From an uncultured Ruminococcus sp. (GTDB lineage: Bacteria > Bacillota > Clostridia > Oscillospirales > Ruminococcaceae): a stretch of DNA of 64,000 nt. Below, piece by piece: positions 1-7,948 of the stretch. The notes under the pieces were generated by a model. The model did not search any database. It was given only the letters and a program-made list of their open reading frames with translations, and was not told the DNA's origin. The translations under genes and the position numbers were made by a program. The stretch's first letter is position 1. The number at the start of each line of letters is the position of its first letter. Where the stretch lies: contig CAKSMF010000001.1 in assembly GCA_934474025.1 (NCBI GenBank), forward strand, positions 186,001 to 250,000. Direction: 5' to 3'.

Positions 1-132
1 TTTATATGACCTGAAAAGTCCTGATTTTTCGCATATATCATCAAGTTCACGACAGCCATGGCATAAAAAATTATTCGGAAGAAGTTGATAGCAGACAGTT
101 GAACAAAAATATAAATAAAAATTTTCCTGTTT
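1..132 (-). other. Possible partial reading frame at left edge
   Basis: Reading leftward, a frame is open from an in-frame stop at 133-135 to the window edge. It contains protein-like sequence with a CHGC motif followed by RELDDIC. I see no ATG, GTG or TTG start and no ribosome binding site. It may be a gene fragment or chance. I do not recognise the family. Confidence 0.15.
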
Positions 133-171
133 CTATAAACGGGTTGAATTTTAAAAATAAAACCAAAAAAT

Positions 172-200
172 TTGATTAATCAACATGAAAGGAATATGTT
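172..200 (+). promoter_or_regulatory. Weak candidate promoter for telA
   Basis: TTGATT (172-177), a 17-nt spacer and TATGTT (195-200). Transcription would begin near 207, which fits translation from the ATG at 284 rather than the earlier in-frame ATG at 185. The -10 match is weak. Confidence 0.3.
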
Positions 201-283
201 ACTTACGTGATTTTTATCAGTCATGTATACCACAAGTCAGTGGAAAAACTTATAAAAGTGAGTTTTTAGTAACGGTGATTGAA

Positions 284-1447
284 ATGGGTATTGACCTCTC
301 AAGAGCAAAACCTCAAACAAATGAAACTACTATTACAACACAGCCGGAGGTTGTTCAGCAACCGGAAGTTGATGTAGTACAGCAGTATGATATTGTAGCT
401 GACAGACAAGAAATGAATAATACTCTTGTTGGTTCTGAAGAAGTTGACCAGCTTGTAAGCCAGATTGTTATTGACGATTTAACAACTATTGTTTCATTTG
501 GTGCAGACGCTGCTGACGAAATTTCAAAAGCTTCTGATGTTGTACTCAATAGCATGAGTATGAGTCAGATTGATGATTCCGGACAGATGCTTACTGCTCT
601 CGGAAAAATTATGGAGCAGTTTGATATCGAAGAAATTAAGGAAAATCCGGGCTTATTTAAAAAGATATTCGGAAATGCAAAAAAACAACTCGAAAAAATT
701 CTTGCAAAATATCATACTATGGGAGATGAAGTAGATAAAATTTATGTTCAGCTCCGCAAATATGAGGAAGAAATCAAGCAGGCTAACAAAAAGCTTGACC
801 AGATGTTTAACGCAAACGTTGAGTATTATCATAAGCTTGTAAAATATATTCTTGCAGGTGAACAGGGTTGCAAAGAAATCGAAACTTATCTTGAACAGCG
901 TAGACAGGATATGGCAACTACCGGAGATACTTCTATACAGTTTGAAATTCAGAATCTTGAACAGGCTCTCATGATGCTTGAACAGAGAACTCAGGATTTA
1001 AGAACTGCTGAAAGCATTGCTATGCAGTCAGTTCCAATGATAAAAATGATGGCTTTCAGCAATATGAACCTTGTCAGAAAAATTAACTCTGCATTTATAG
1101 TAACACTTCCTGTATTCAAGCAGGCTCTTGCACAGGCTATGATGCTTAAACGTCAGAAAATTCAGGCAGAAGCTATGTCCGCTCTTGACCAGAAAACAAA
1201 TGAAATGCTTGTTAAAAACGCACAGAATACTGTTGAACAGTCCAAGATGATTGCAAGAATGGCTTCCGGAAGTTCAATAAAGATTGAAACTCTTGAAAAA
1301 TCATGGCAGACTATTATGAATGGTATCGACGAAACAAGACAGATTCAGGAAGACGCTCGCAAACAACGCAAGGAAGACCAAGCTAAATTGCAGGTTATTA
1401 AAAATGATTTCAATAAAAGGTACAGTATGCCTAAATCAAATAACTAA
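284..1447 (+). CDS. telA: TelA-type toxic anion resistance protein
   Basis: This 387-residue protein matches the TelA/KlaA toxic-anion resistance family, which is associated with tellurite tolerance; its molecular activity is not settled. It is predicted cytoplasmic, highly charged and almost entirely helical, with no signal peptide or membrane segment. The family core is visible in the middle: a helix with EQRTQDLRTAE, the AMQSVPMIKMM segment, and the VTLPVFKQALAQAM helix, followed by a long coiled tail. An in-frame ATG at 185 would add 33 residues of unconvincing sequence, so I prefer ATG 284; neither start has a strong ribosome binding site. Three terD genes follow on the same strand, the first 15 nt downstream, so this is probably one operon. 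Confidence 0.82.
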   Translation: MGIDLSRAKPQTNETTITTQPEVVQQPEVDVVQQYDIVADRQEMNNTLVGSEEVDQLVSQIVIDDLTTIVSFGADAADEISKASDVVLNSMSMSQIDDSGQMLTALGKIMEQFDIEEIKENPGLFKKIFGNAKKQLEKILAKYHTMGDEVDKIYVQLRKYEEEIKQANKKLDQMFNANVEYYHKLVKYILAGEQGCKEIETYLEQRRQDMATTGDTSIQFEIQNLEQALMMLEQRTQDLRTAESIAMQSVPMIKMMAFSNMNLVRKINSAFIVTLPVFKQALAQAMMLKRQKIQAEAMSALDQKTNEMLVKNAQNTVEQSKMIARMASGSSIKIETLEKSWQTIMNGIDETRQIQEDARKQRKEDQAKLQVIKNDFNKRYSMPKSNN

Positions 1448-1462
1448 AAGGAGGAACTTATT

Positions 1463-2044
1463 ATGCCTATAAACCTTTCAAAAGGTCAGAAAATTGACCT
1501 CACAAAAACTAATCCCGGTCTTAAAAATATAATGGTCGGTCTTGGCTGGGACGTTAATGTTTTTGACTCCGGAGTAGCTTTTGACCTTGATGCTTCTGCT
1601 TTTCTTGCAGAAAGTAACGGAAAATGCAATAGTGACAAGGATTTCGTTTTTTACGGAAATCTCAAACACCCTTCCGGAGCTGTTGAACACATGGGCGACA
1701 ATCTCACAGGAGAAGGTGAAGGCGATGACGAACAGATTAAAATTGACCTTTCAAAAATTCCTGCTAACATCGAAAAAATTGCTTTTACAGTAACTATCTA
1801 TGATGCAGAAAACAGAAGACAGAATTTCGGTCAGGTATCAAATGCTTTTATCCGTATTGTTAACATAGATACCAATGAGGAACTTATTCATTATGATTTG
1901 GGAGAGGATTTCTCAATTGAAACCGCTGTCGTTGTCGGTGAACTCTACAAACATAACGGTGAATGGAAATTCAATGCTATAGGTAGCGGTTTCCAAGGTG
2001 GACTTGCAGCACTTTGCGGTCACTATGGACTTGATGCTGAATAA
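1463..2044 (+). CDS. terD: TerD family protein 1
   Basis: A 193-residue TerD-domain protein, a small calcium-binding beta-sandwich found in tellurite and general stress clusters and predicted cytoplasmic. Family signatures are clear: GLGWDVN near residue 27, the acidic FDLDASAFL segment, HMGDNLTGEGEGDDEQI (calcium-binding loop) and the C-terminal GEWKFNAIGSG. A strong AAGGAGGAAC ribosome site precedes ATG 1463. It is close in sequence to the next gene, with the same length and many identical blocks, so the two are probably a tandem duplication. The exact role is unknown; membership of the family is secure. Confidence 0.93.
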   Translation: MPINLSKGQKIDLTKTNPGLKNIMVGLGWDVNVFDSGVAFDLDASAFLAESNGKCNSDKDFVFYGNLKHPSGAVEHMGDNLTGEGEGDDEQIKIDLSKIPANIEKIAFTVTIYDAENRRQNFGQVSNAFIRIVNIDTNEELIHYDLGEDFSIETAVVVGELYKHNGEWKFNAIGSGFQGGLAALCGHYGLDAE

Positions 2045-2080
2045 TTTTATCTTTAAAGATTATGTAAAGGGGTTTTTCAT

Positions 2081-2662
2081 ATGCCAATCAGTTTAAGTAA
2101 AGGACAGAAAGTAAGCCTTACAAAAGACAATCCTGGTCTTAAAAAAGTTGTTGTTGGTCTTGGCTGGGATACAAATACTTTCGATACAGGAGCAGATTTT
2201 GATATTGATTCATCTGCATTTCTTCTTACAGAATCCGGAAAAGTTTCAAAACCTGAAGATTTTGTATTTTATGGTAATCTTAAACACCCATCAGGAGCAG
2301 TTACTCATTGCGGTGATAATCGTACCGGTGCGGGTGAAGGTGATGACGAACAGATTAAAATTGACCTTTCAAAAATTCCGGCTGAAATCACTAAAATTGA
2401 TTTTACGGTAACTATTCATGAAGCAGAGGCAAGACGCCAGAATTTTGGTCAGATAAACAATTCATTCATAAGAATCTATAATGAGGAAACCAATGAGGAA
2501 ATTCTTCGCTATGATTTGGGAGAAGATTTCTCAATTGAAACTGCTGCTGTTTTTGGCGAACTTTACAAACACGGCAATGAATGGAAATTCAATGCTATAG
2601 GCAGTGGCTATCAAGGTGGACTTGCAGCTCTTTGTGAAAGCTTCGGCGTTGATGTTGAGTGA
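2081..2662 (+). CDS. terD: TerD family protein 2
   Basis: A second 193-residue TerD protein. It keeps GLGWDTN, the FDIDSSAFLL acidic segment, the CGDNRTGAGEGDDEQIKID loop and the terminal EWKFNAIGSGYQGG. It lies 36 nt after TerD 1 with an AAAGGGG ribosome site before ATG 2081. All putative calcium ligands seen in copy 1 are retained, so it should be functional. Paralogous TerD proteins commonly occur in series in ter operons; division of labour between them is not evident from sequence. Confidence 0.93.
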   Translation: MPISLSKGQKVSLTKDNPGLKKVVVGLGWDTNTFDTGADFDIDSSAFLLTESGKVSKPEDFVFYGNLKHPSGAVTHCGDNRTGAGEGDDEQIKIDLSKIPAEITKIDFTVTIHEAEARRQNFGQINNSFIRIYNEETNEEILRYDLGEDFSIETAAVFGELYKHGNEWKFNAIGSGYQGGLAALCESFGVDVE

Positions 2663-2676
2663 TGAGGGTTTGAAAT

Positions 2677-3264
2677 ATGGCTGTTAGTTTACAAAAAGGT
2701 CAAAAAATCAGTCTCTCTAAAGACAGAGCAGGACTTTCAAGTGTGACCGTTGGTCTTGGCTGGGACGCATCTCAGAAAAAACGTGGTCTTTTTTCAAAGA
2801 AAGAAGTAAATGTTGATTGTGATTCTTCGGTGTTTCTTTTGAAAAACGGCGTTCTCTGCGGTAAAGAAGATATTGTTTATTTTGCACATCTGAAACATAG
2901 TTCAGGAAGTGTAATTCATAAGGGGGATAATCTTACCGGAGCAGGTGAGGGTGATGACGAACAGATTGTTGTTGACCTTGATAAAGTACCTTATGATATC
3001 GACAGAATAGTTTTTGTTGTGAATATCTATAAAGCTATTGAACGTAAACAGCATTTCGGTATGGTGAAAAATGCTTTTATAAGAATTGTCGATAACAGAA
3101 ACAATTCTGAAATCTGCCGTTATAGTCTTACAGATGATTATTCCGGCTGTATGGCTATGATTTTTGGTGAAATCTACAAGCATAACAATGAATGGAAATT
3201 CAATGCTATCGGACAAGGAACAACTGATTCAAGCATTACAGAACTTGCAAGCAGATTTAAATAA
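2677..3264 (+). CDS. terD: TerD family protein 3, divergent
   Basis: A 195-residue TerD-domain protein, more divergent than the two upstream. After GLGWDAS it carries a basic insertion (KKRGLFSKKE) before the acidic CDSSVFLL segment, and the later HKGDNLTGAGEGDDEQIVVD loop is intact. The terminal EWKFNAIGQG motif is conserved. It starts 14 nt after the previous stop, with only a weak purine-rich ribosome site, so translation may be coupled. A terminator follows directly, making it the last gene of the telA-terD operon. Confidence 0.92.
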   Translation: MAVSLQKGQKISLSKDRAGLSSVTVGLGWDASQKKRGLFSKKEVNVDCDSSVFLLKNGVLCGKEDIVYFAHLKHSSGSVIHKGDNLTGAGEGDDEQIVVDLDKVPYDIDRIVFVVNIYKAIERKQHFGMVKNAFIRIVDNRNNSEICRYSLTDDYSGCMAMIFGEIYKHNNEWKFNAIGQGTTDSSITELASRFK

Positions 3265-3269
3265 AAAAC

Positions 3270-3304
3270 ATTTCGGCAGGGAAATTCTCTGCCGGATTTT
3301 TTTA
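3270..3304 (+). terminator. Terminator of telA-terD operon
   Basis: Hairpin CGGCAG (3274-3279) with CTGCCG (3289-3294), extended by two pairs inside, followed by a T run from 3297. The sequence from here to 3445 holds no gene. Confidence 0.85.
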
Positions 3305-3445
3305 TATTTAAAAATATCCACTGAAAAAGTTAACATTAATTCTGAATATTTGTTCAGATGAAAGATAAATTACTTCATTTTGTGACAGAATGATGTTGAA
3401 AAAGTGTCTTTTTAAAAAAGAAATGATTACAATTCGTTATTCACC

Positions 3446-3474
3446 TTGACAAACAGCTTGTATTTGTGTATAAT
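3446..3474 (+). promoter_or_regulatory. Promoter of cohesin-type lipoprotein gene
   Basis: TTGACA (3446-3451), 17-nt spacer, TATAAT (3469-3474). Both hexamers are perfect consensus. The leader is about 55 nt. Confidence 0.85.
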
Positions 3475-3536
3475 TATTATTGACAGATACGGAATAGATT
3501 TCCGTTAAATAAGCACTTTATGAAAGGGTATATATT

Positions 3537-4487
3537 ATGAATAATTTCAAAAAAAGACTTATTGCACTTGTTGCATTAACTTGTGTAGCACTTTCAGCAT
3601 TTGCAAGTTGTTCTGATAATAAAGATGATGCTGACAGCTCAAGTAAAAGTTCAAATAAAAGTGAAAGCAGTGAGGTTTCCGAAGAACCTATGACAGCTAT
3701 GCCTTTCAAATGGGGTTCTGCTTCAGAAAATGATATAACTATGGACGGTGTAGACATAAATGAAGATGACCCTGTTAAAGCTGACCATGTTGACCCTACT
3801 AAAGCTACCGAATCTTCTGATGAAAGTTCCAGTGCTGAATCTACTACAGAATACGTTGCCGGTGAACCTATTACAGAAATCGTTACAGTTACAGAGGCTA
3901 ACGGCGAAGTAGCTACTGAAGCAAATGGTGAAGCTGTTACAGAAGTAAAAACTATTACTAATGCAACTCCTGAACCGACAAAGAATGATAATCAGGATAA
4001 TAATTCTACTGAAGCAACTACTAATACTGAATATATATCCAATACAAAGGGTATGTACGCTATGTGGATTGATATTTCAAAGAATGAAAATTTTGTATTC
4101 AATGGTTCTGTTGTAAAAGTTACTTTTAAGGTAAAGGAAAATGCTCCTGATGGTGTTTATGATATTTCAATCAATCCTGACCTTTCTTCAATTGAGGGTG
4201 TGACTATAACTCCTGATACTATTGTTAATGGTTCTGTTAAAGTAGGCGATGGTGCAGTTGATTCTGTTGACCCTGCTACAATGAACGGTTTTGCAGTATA
4301 TGGTGACCATGTATCAGCAAAACAAGGTGATACTATTGAACTTTCAATCAATATGAAAGATAATCCTGGTCTTGCTGCTTTCTGTATCTGGTATTACTAT
4401 GACAGCAACGCTCTTGAAATTGTTGACTGCTATCCGGACGGAGAATTTTCAGAAGTCTCTAAAAACAGCACACAAACAGGTGAATAA
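3537..4487 (+). CDS. Lipoprotein with two half-cohesin segments
   Basis: A 316-residue secreted, probably lipid-anchored protein. A basic start and hydrophobic segment end at Cys25 (SAFASC), an acceptable lipobox. A long Ser/Thr/Glu-rich, low-complexity linker runs to about residue 165. The C-terminal part resembles cohesin modules of ruminococcal cellulosome proteins but in swapped order. Residues about 168-241 match the second half of a cohesin (VVKVTFKVKENAPDGVYDIS, then NGSVKVGDG). Residues about 252-300 match the first half (VSAKQGDTIELSINMKDNPG, then YYYDSNALEIVD). The protein stops soon after, just before a terminator. ATG 3537 follows GAAAGGG. It could be a circularly permuted cohesin or a protein that lost one half of each of two modules; binding of a dockerin is unproven. 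Confidence 0.7.
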   Translation: MNNFKKRLIALVALTCVALSAFASCSDNKDDADSSSKSSNKSESSEVSEEPMTAMPFKWGSASENDITMDGVDINEDDPVKADHVDPTKATESSDESSSAESTTEYVAGEPITEIVTVTEANGEVATEANGEAVTEVKTITNATPEPTKNDNQDNNSTEATTNTEYISNTKGMYAMWIDISKNENFVFNGSVVKVTFKVKENAPDGVYDISINPDLSSIEGVTITPDTIVNGSVKVGDGAVDSVDPATMNGFAVYGDHVSAKQGDTIELSINMKDNPGLAAFCIWYYYDSNALEIVDCYPDGEFSEVSKNSTQTGE

Positions 4488-4495
4488 TTTATCAA

Positions 4496-4538
4496 ATATC
4501 AACCGAAACTTAAAAAAGTTTCGGTTGATATTTTTTTT
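4496..4538 (+). terminator. Terminator after the lipoprotein gene
   Basis: Perfect 15-bp stem (4496-4510 with 4517-4531), 6-nt loop, then a T run. Confidence 0.92.
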
Positions 4539-4549
4539 ATAAAATACTG

Positions 4550-4578
4550 TTGACAAATCAAAAATAATGTGATATAAT
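4550..4578 (+). promoter_or_regulatory. cysK promoter
   Basis: TTGACA (4550-4555), 17-nt spacer, TATAAT (4573-4578), consensus at every position. The short leader shows no riboswitch. Confidence 0.88.
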
Positions 4579-4624
4579 ATATTCATACTATTTACATAGG
4601 AAATAAGGAAAAGGAGAACCAGCT

Positions 4625-5551
4625 ATGAAAGTCTATAAATCTATTACCGATTTAATCGGAAAAACTCCCTTGCTTGAACTCGTGAAAACTGAAAAGGCTA
4701 ATAACCTTGATGCGAAAATTATCGCTAAACTGGAATATTTTAATCCGGCAGGAAGCGTTAAAGACAGAGTTGCAAAGATTATGATTGAAGATGCAGAAGA
4801 AAAAGGCATTCTTAAACCTAATAGCGTTATTATCGAACCTACCAGCGGAAATACTGGTATTGGTCTTGCATCTGTTGCTGCTTCAAAGGGTTACAGACTT
4901 ATTATCACAATGCCCGAAACTATGAGTATTGAACGCCGTAATCTTATGAAAGCTTATGGTGCAGAAGTTGTTCTCACAGACGGTGCAAGCGGTATGACTG
5001 GTGCTATTAAAAAAGCAGAAGAACTTGCTAAAGAAATTCCTAATAGTTTCATTCCGTCTCAGTTTTCCAATCCGGCTAACCCGAAAGCTCATATGTTGAC
5101 CACAGGTGTTGAAATATGGGAAGATACTGAGGGAAAAGTTGATATTTTTGTTTCAGCAGTAGGTACAGGCGGTACAATCAGCGGTACTGGAGTTTATCTT
5201 AAATCAAAAAATCCAGACATAAAAGTTGTTGCTGTTGAACCCGCTGGCTCTCCGGTAATTTCGGGAGGTAAAGCAGGCAGACATAAAATTCAAGGTATCG
5301 GAGCAGGATTTATTCCTGAAACTCTTGATATGAATATCTTTGATGAAGTTATACAAGTTTCTGATGAAGATGCCTTTGCACAAAGCAAACAAACTGTAAG
5401 AAATGAAGGCGTTTTAGTAGGAATTTCTTCCGGTGCAGCAATATGGGCAGGTATTCAGCTTGCTAAAAGACCAGAAAATAAAGGAAAAAATATTGTTGTA
5501 TTGCTTCCTGATACAGGAGAACGTTATTTATCGACTCCAATGTTTATATAA
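4625..5551 (+). CDS. cysK: Cysteine synthase A (O-acetylserine sulfhydrylase)
   Basis: This 308-residue PLP enzyme converts O-acetylserine and sulfide to cysteine in the cytoplasm. The start MKVYKSITDLIGKTPLLEL is typical of CysK. The PLP lysine lies in NPAGSVKDRVA (about residue 46). The substrate loop PTSGNTGIGLA and the phosphate-binding GTGGTISGTG loop are both present, as is GISSGAA near the end. Length is normal for the family. AAGGAGAACC precedes ATG 4625. It is a single-gene unit with its own promoter and a shared terminator; the convergent Rrf2 regulator next door is a plausible partner, because Rrf2 proteins such as CymR control cysteine metabolism in Bacillus. Confidence 0.96.
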   Translation: MKVYKSITDLIGKTPLLELVKTEKANNLDAKIIAKLEYFNPAGSVKDRVAKIMIEDAEEKGILKPNSVIIEPTSGNTGIGLASVAASKGYRLIITMPETMSIERRNLMKAYGAEVVLTDGASGMTGAIKKAEELAKEIPNSFIPSQFSNPANPKAHMLTTGVEIWEDTEGKVDIFVSAVGTGGTISGTGVYLKSKNPDIKVVAVEPAGSPVISGGKAGRHKIQGIGAGFIPETLDMNIFDEVIQVSDEDAFAQSKQTVRNEGVLVGISSGAAIWAGIQLAKRPENKGKNIVVLLPDTGERYLSTPMFI

Positions 5552-5555
5552 TGCA

Positions 5556-5592
5556 AAAAAACTGCCGGTTAAAAAATCGGCAGTCTTTTTTT
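5556..5592. terminator. Bidirectional terminator between cysK and the Rrf2 gene
   Basis: ACTGCCG (5561-5567) pairs with CGGCAGT (5578-5584), flanked by an A run on the left and a T run on the right, so it can serve both convergent genes. Confidence 0.85.
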
Positions 5593-6025
5593 ATATGCAG
5601 TAATAATCGCTTTTATCTACGCATTTATCGGCAATATCACGGATAGTTATTCCGTCAAGATATTCTGTAATGAGTTTATAAAGTCCCTCCCATATTTCAA
5701 TCGTTGCACATTCGTTTAAATGTTCACAGTCATTAGGTTCATATTCAAGACAGGAGACAGGAGCAAGACTTCCCTCTGTTGCACGAAGAACTTCACCGAC
5801 AGTATGGTCTTCCGGTTTTCCGTTGATGATGTAACCGCCCTTATTACCACGATTTGCCTTTATTATTTTACTTTTGCTTAACAATGGAACTATCTGCTCA
5901 AGATATTTTTTTGAAATACCTTGTCTTTCAGCGATTTCTTTAAGTGAAACGTATCCATTATCCTGATTTAAAGCGATATCTGTCAGCATTCTCAGGGCGT
6001 AACGACCTTTTGTAGAAATTTTCAT
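5591..6025 (-). CDS. Rrf2 family transcriptional regulator
   Basis: A 144-residue Rrf2-type DNA-binding regulator. The N-terminal winged helix starts MKISTKGRYALRMLTDIA and has the GISKKYLEQIVPLL recognition region and the RGNKGGY wing. Three cysteines follow in SCLEYEPNDCEHLNECAT (C-x7-C-x5-C), close to the Fe-S ligand pattern of IscR (C-x5-C-x5-C). This suggests a cluster-sensing member rather than the cysteine-free CymR type. ATG 6025 has AAAGGAGG upstream. It is convergent with cysK and divergent from the trp leader. Targets cannot be named from sequence; iron-sulfur or cysteine metabolism is the likely theme. Confidence 0.9.
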   Translation of the reverse strand: MKISTKGRYALRMLTDIALNQDNGYVSLKEIAERQGISKKYLEQIVPLLSKSKIIKANRGNKGGYIINGKPEDHTVGEVLRATEGSLAPVSCLEYEPNDCEHLNECATIEIWEGLYKLITEYLDGITIRDIADKCVDKSDYYCI

Positions 6026-6057
6026 TAAAAAGCCTCCTTTTAAATATTTATATTACT

Positions 6058-6087
6058 ATTATAACATAGGTTTAGTGTGAATTTCAA
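6058..6087 (-). promoter_or_regulatory. Promoter of the Rrf2 gene
   Basis: On the minus strand TTGAAA (6087-6082), 18-nt spacer, TATAAT (6063-6058). It is followed by an AT-rich leader with AAAGGAGG. Confidence 0.65.
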
Positions 6088-6127
6088 TACTATATTATAA
6101 TTAAAAAAATAAAATATTTCAAACTAC

Positions 6128-6156
6128 TTGACAAGTCATTTTTTTGATGATATAAT
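6128..6156 (+). promoter_or_regulatory. trp operon promoter
   Basis: TTGACA (6128-6133), 17-nt spacer, TATAAT (6151-6156). Transcription should start near 6163, immediately before the T-box leader. Confidence 0.88.
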
Positions 6157-6162
6157 ATCTAC

Positions 6163-6447
6163 ATACTTAAACCGTTGACGTGAAAATAAAGGTAATTATG
6201 CTTTTACAGAGAGCCTGCGTTGGTGAGAGTCAGGTAAAAAACAGATTATCAAATGGGTCACCGAGGGCATGGTCAAATGAAAAATCTTTTTTCAGAGTAT
6301 TCCATGACGTTACGACGTGCGTTAATCGTCAGGAATATGATTGTATTCCGATAAAGTGCATGGTTATACCATGAATCAAGGTGGTACCACGGATATATTA
6401 ACTATTCGTCCTTGACAGATTATTCTTATCTGTCGGGGACTTTTTTA
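6163..6447 (+). promoter_or_regulatory. T-box riboswitch, Trp specifier
   Basis: The conserved T-box AAGGTGGTACCACGG is at 6378-6392. Upstream is the stem I start (AGAGAGCCTG...TTGGTGAGAG), then AAATGGGTCACCGAGG. In the usual position before CACC-GAG this places a UGG codon at 6254-6256 as specifier for tRNA-Trp. A terminator follows at 6408-6446, and trpE begins 32 nt later. Uncharged tRNA-Trp should stabilise the antiterminator and switch on the whole trp operon. Confidence 0.93.
6408..6446 (+). terminator. Regulated terminator of the trp T-box
   Basis: GTCC..GACAGAT (from 6408) pairs with ATCTGTC..GGAC (to 6440) and is followed by six T. It is mutually exclusive with the antiterminator formed by the T-box sequence just upstream. 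Confidence 0.85.
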
Positions 6448-6478
6448 TTTATGTAAATTCTGGAGGTGTAGTTGTAAA

Positions 6479-7948
6479 ATGAAATTTTTACCCGAGTTTG
6501 ACAAGGTCAAAGAAATTGCAGATACCGGAAAATATGATATTCTTCCTGTAAGCTGTGAAATTATGTCTGATATATGTACTCCTATTGAGGCTGTACGTAT
6601 ACTTAAAAACGTTTCCACCCACTGCTATATGCTGGAATCTGTTGCCGATAAAGAAAAATGGGGACGTTATACTTTCATAGGATTTGAACCTAAGCTTGAA
6701 ATTACTTGCCAAGGCGACAACATTAAAATAGGTGATGTTAAATTCAAAACAAACGACCCAAAAGAACAGATAAGACAAATTCTTTCATCATATAAAAGTC
6801 CACGTTTTAGTTATCTTCCGTCATTCACAGGCGGTCTTGTAGGTTATTTTTCATATGATTTTCTTGGTTATTCTGAACCGTCTGTACGTATTGAAACCGT
6901 TGATACAGAAAATTTCAAAGATGTTGACTTAATGCTTTTTGATAAAGTAATTGCTTTTGACAACTTCAGACAGAAAATAATTTTAATCGCTAACATGAAC
7001 CTTTCTGAACCTGAAAAAGGTTACAACAAGGCTATGCTTGAACTTAAACAGCTTGCTGAACTTCTTCGCACTGGTGAAAAGGCTAAAGAACCTAAAAGTC
7101 ATCTTACAACAGAAGTTACACCGCTTTTCAGCAAGGAACAGTATTGCCAAATGGTAGAAAAAGCTAAGCATCATATTCATGAGGGAGATATTTTCCAGAT
7201 AGTTCTTTCAAATAGACTTAGTGCAGGTTTTGAGGGAAGCTTATTTAATACATATCGTGTACTTAGAACTATAAACCCGTCACCATATATGTTTTATTTT
7301 TCCGGAACAGATGTGGAAATTGCAGGAGCATCACCAGAAACTCTTGTTAAACTCGAAAATGGTGTACTTCATACATTTCCGCTTGCTGGAACTCGTCCAC
7401 GTGGAAAAAATGAAAAGGAAGACCTTGAACTTGAAAAAGACCTCCTTTCTGATGAAAAAGAACTCGCTGAACACAATATGCTTGTTGATTTAGGACGTAA
7501 CGATTTAGGAAAAATAAGTAAATTTGGTTCTGTTAAAGTAGAAAAACTACATACCATTGAACGTTATTCACACGTAATGCATATAGGTTCAACTGTAAGA
7601 GGCGAAATAGTTGCAGATAAATTTGATGCTCTCGATGCTGTAAGTGCTGTTTTACCGGCTGGAACTCTTTCGGGTGCTCCTAAAATAAAAGCTTGTCGTC
7701 TCATTAACGAACTTGAAAATAACAAGCGTGGAATTTATGGTGGTGCTATCGGATATATTGACTTTACAGGAAATCTTGATACTTGCATTGCAATAAGAAT
7801 AGCATACAAGAAAAATAATAAAGTTTTTGTTCGTAGCGGTGCGGGAATTGTATCCGATTCTGTTCCGGAAAAAGAATATCAGGAATGCATAAACAAAGCA
7901 AAAGCCGTTATTAATGCTCTCGAACTTGCGGAGGAGGAAAATTTATGA
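6479..7948 (+). CDS. trpE: Anthranilate synthase component I
   Basis: This 489-residue enzyme converts chorismate plus ammonia to anthranilate, the first committed step of tryptophan synthesis, with TrpG as the glutaminase partner. The N-terminal tryptophan-binding domain keeps the feedback-inhibition signature MLES (in CYMLESVADK). The C-terminal chorismate-binding domain has the FPLAGTRPRG, LPAGTLSGAPKIKA and GIYGGAIGY blocks with a complete active site. CTGGAGGTG precedes ATG 6479. The stop overlaps trpG by 4 nt, so translation is coupled. It is the first gene behind the T-box. Confidence 0.97.
   Translation: MKFLPEFDKVKEIADTGKYDILPVSCEIMSDICTPIEAVRILKNVSTHCYMLESVADKEKWGRYTFIGFEPKLEITCQGDNIKIGDVKFKTNDPKEQIRQILSSYKSPRFSYLPSFTGGLVGYFSYDFLGYSEPSVRIETVDTENFKDVDLMLFDKVIAFDNFRQKIILIANMNLSEPEKGYNKAMLELKQLAELLRTGEKAKEPKSHLTTEVTPLFSKEQYCQMVEKAKHHIHEGDIFQIVLSNRLSAGFEGSLFNTYRVLRTINPSPYMFYFSGTDVEIAGASPETLVKLENGVLHTFPLAGTRPRGKNEKEDLELEKDLLSDEKELAEHNMLVDLGRNDLGKISKFGSVKVEKLHTIERYSHVMHIGSTVRGEIVADKFDALDAVSAVLPAGTLSGAPKIKACRLINELENNKRGIYGGAIGYIDFTGNLDTCIAIRIAYKKNNKVFVRSGAGIVSDSVPEKEYQECINKAKAVINALELAEEENL

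Noticed and set aside
6180..6374. 64-codon plus-strand frame before trpE
   Set aside because: It lies entirely within the T-box leader RNA and encodes no recognisable protein.
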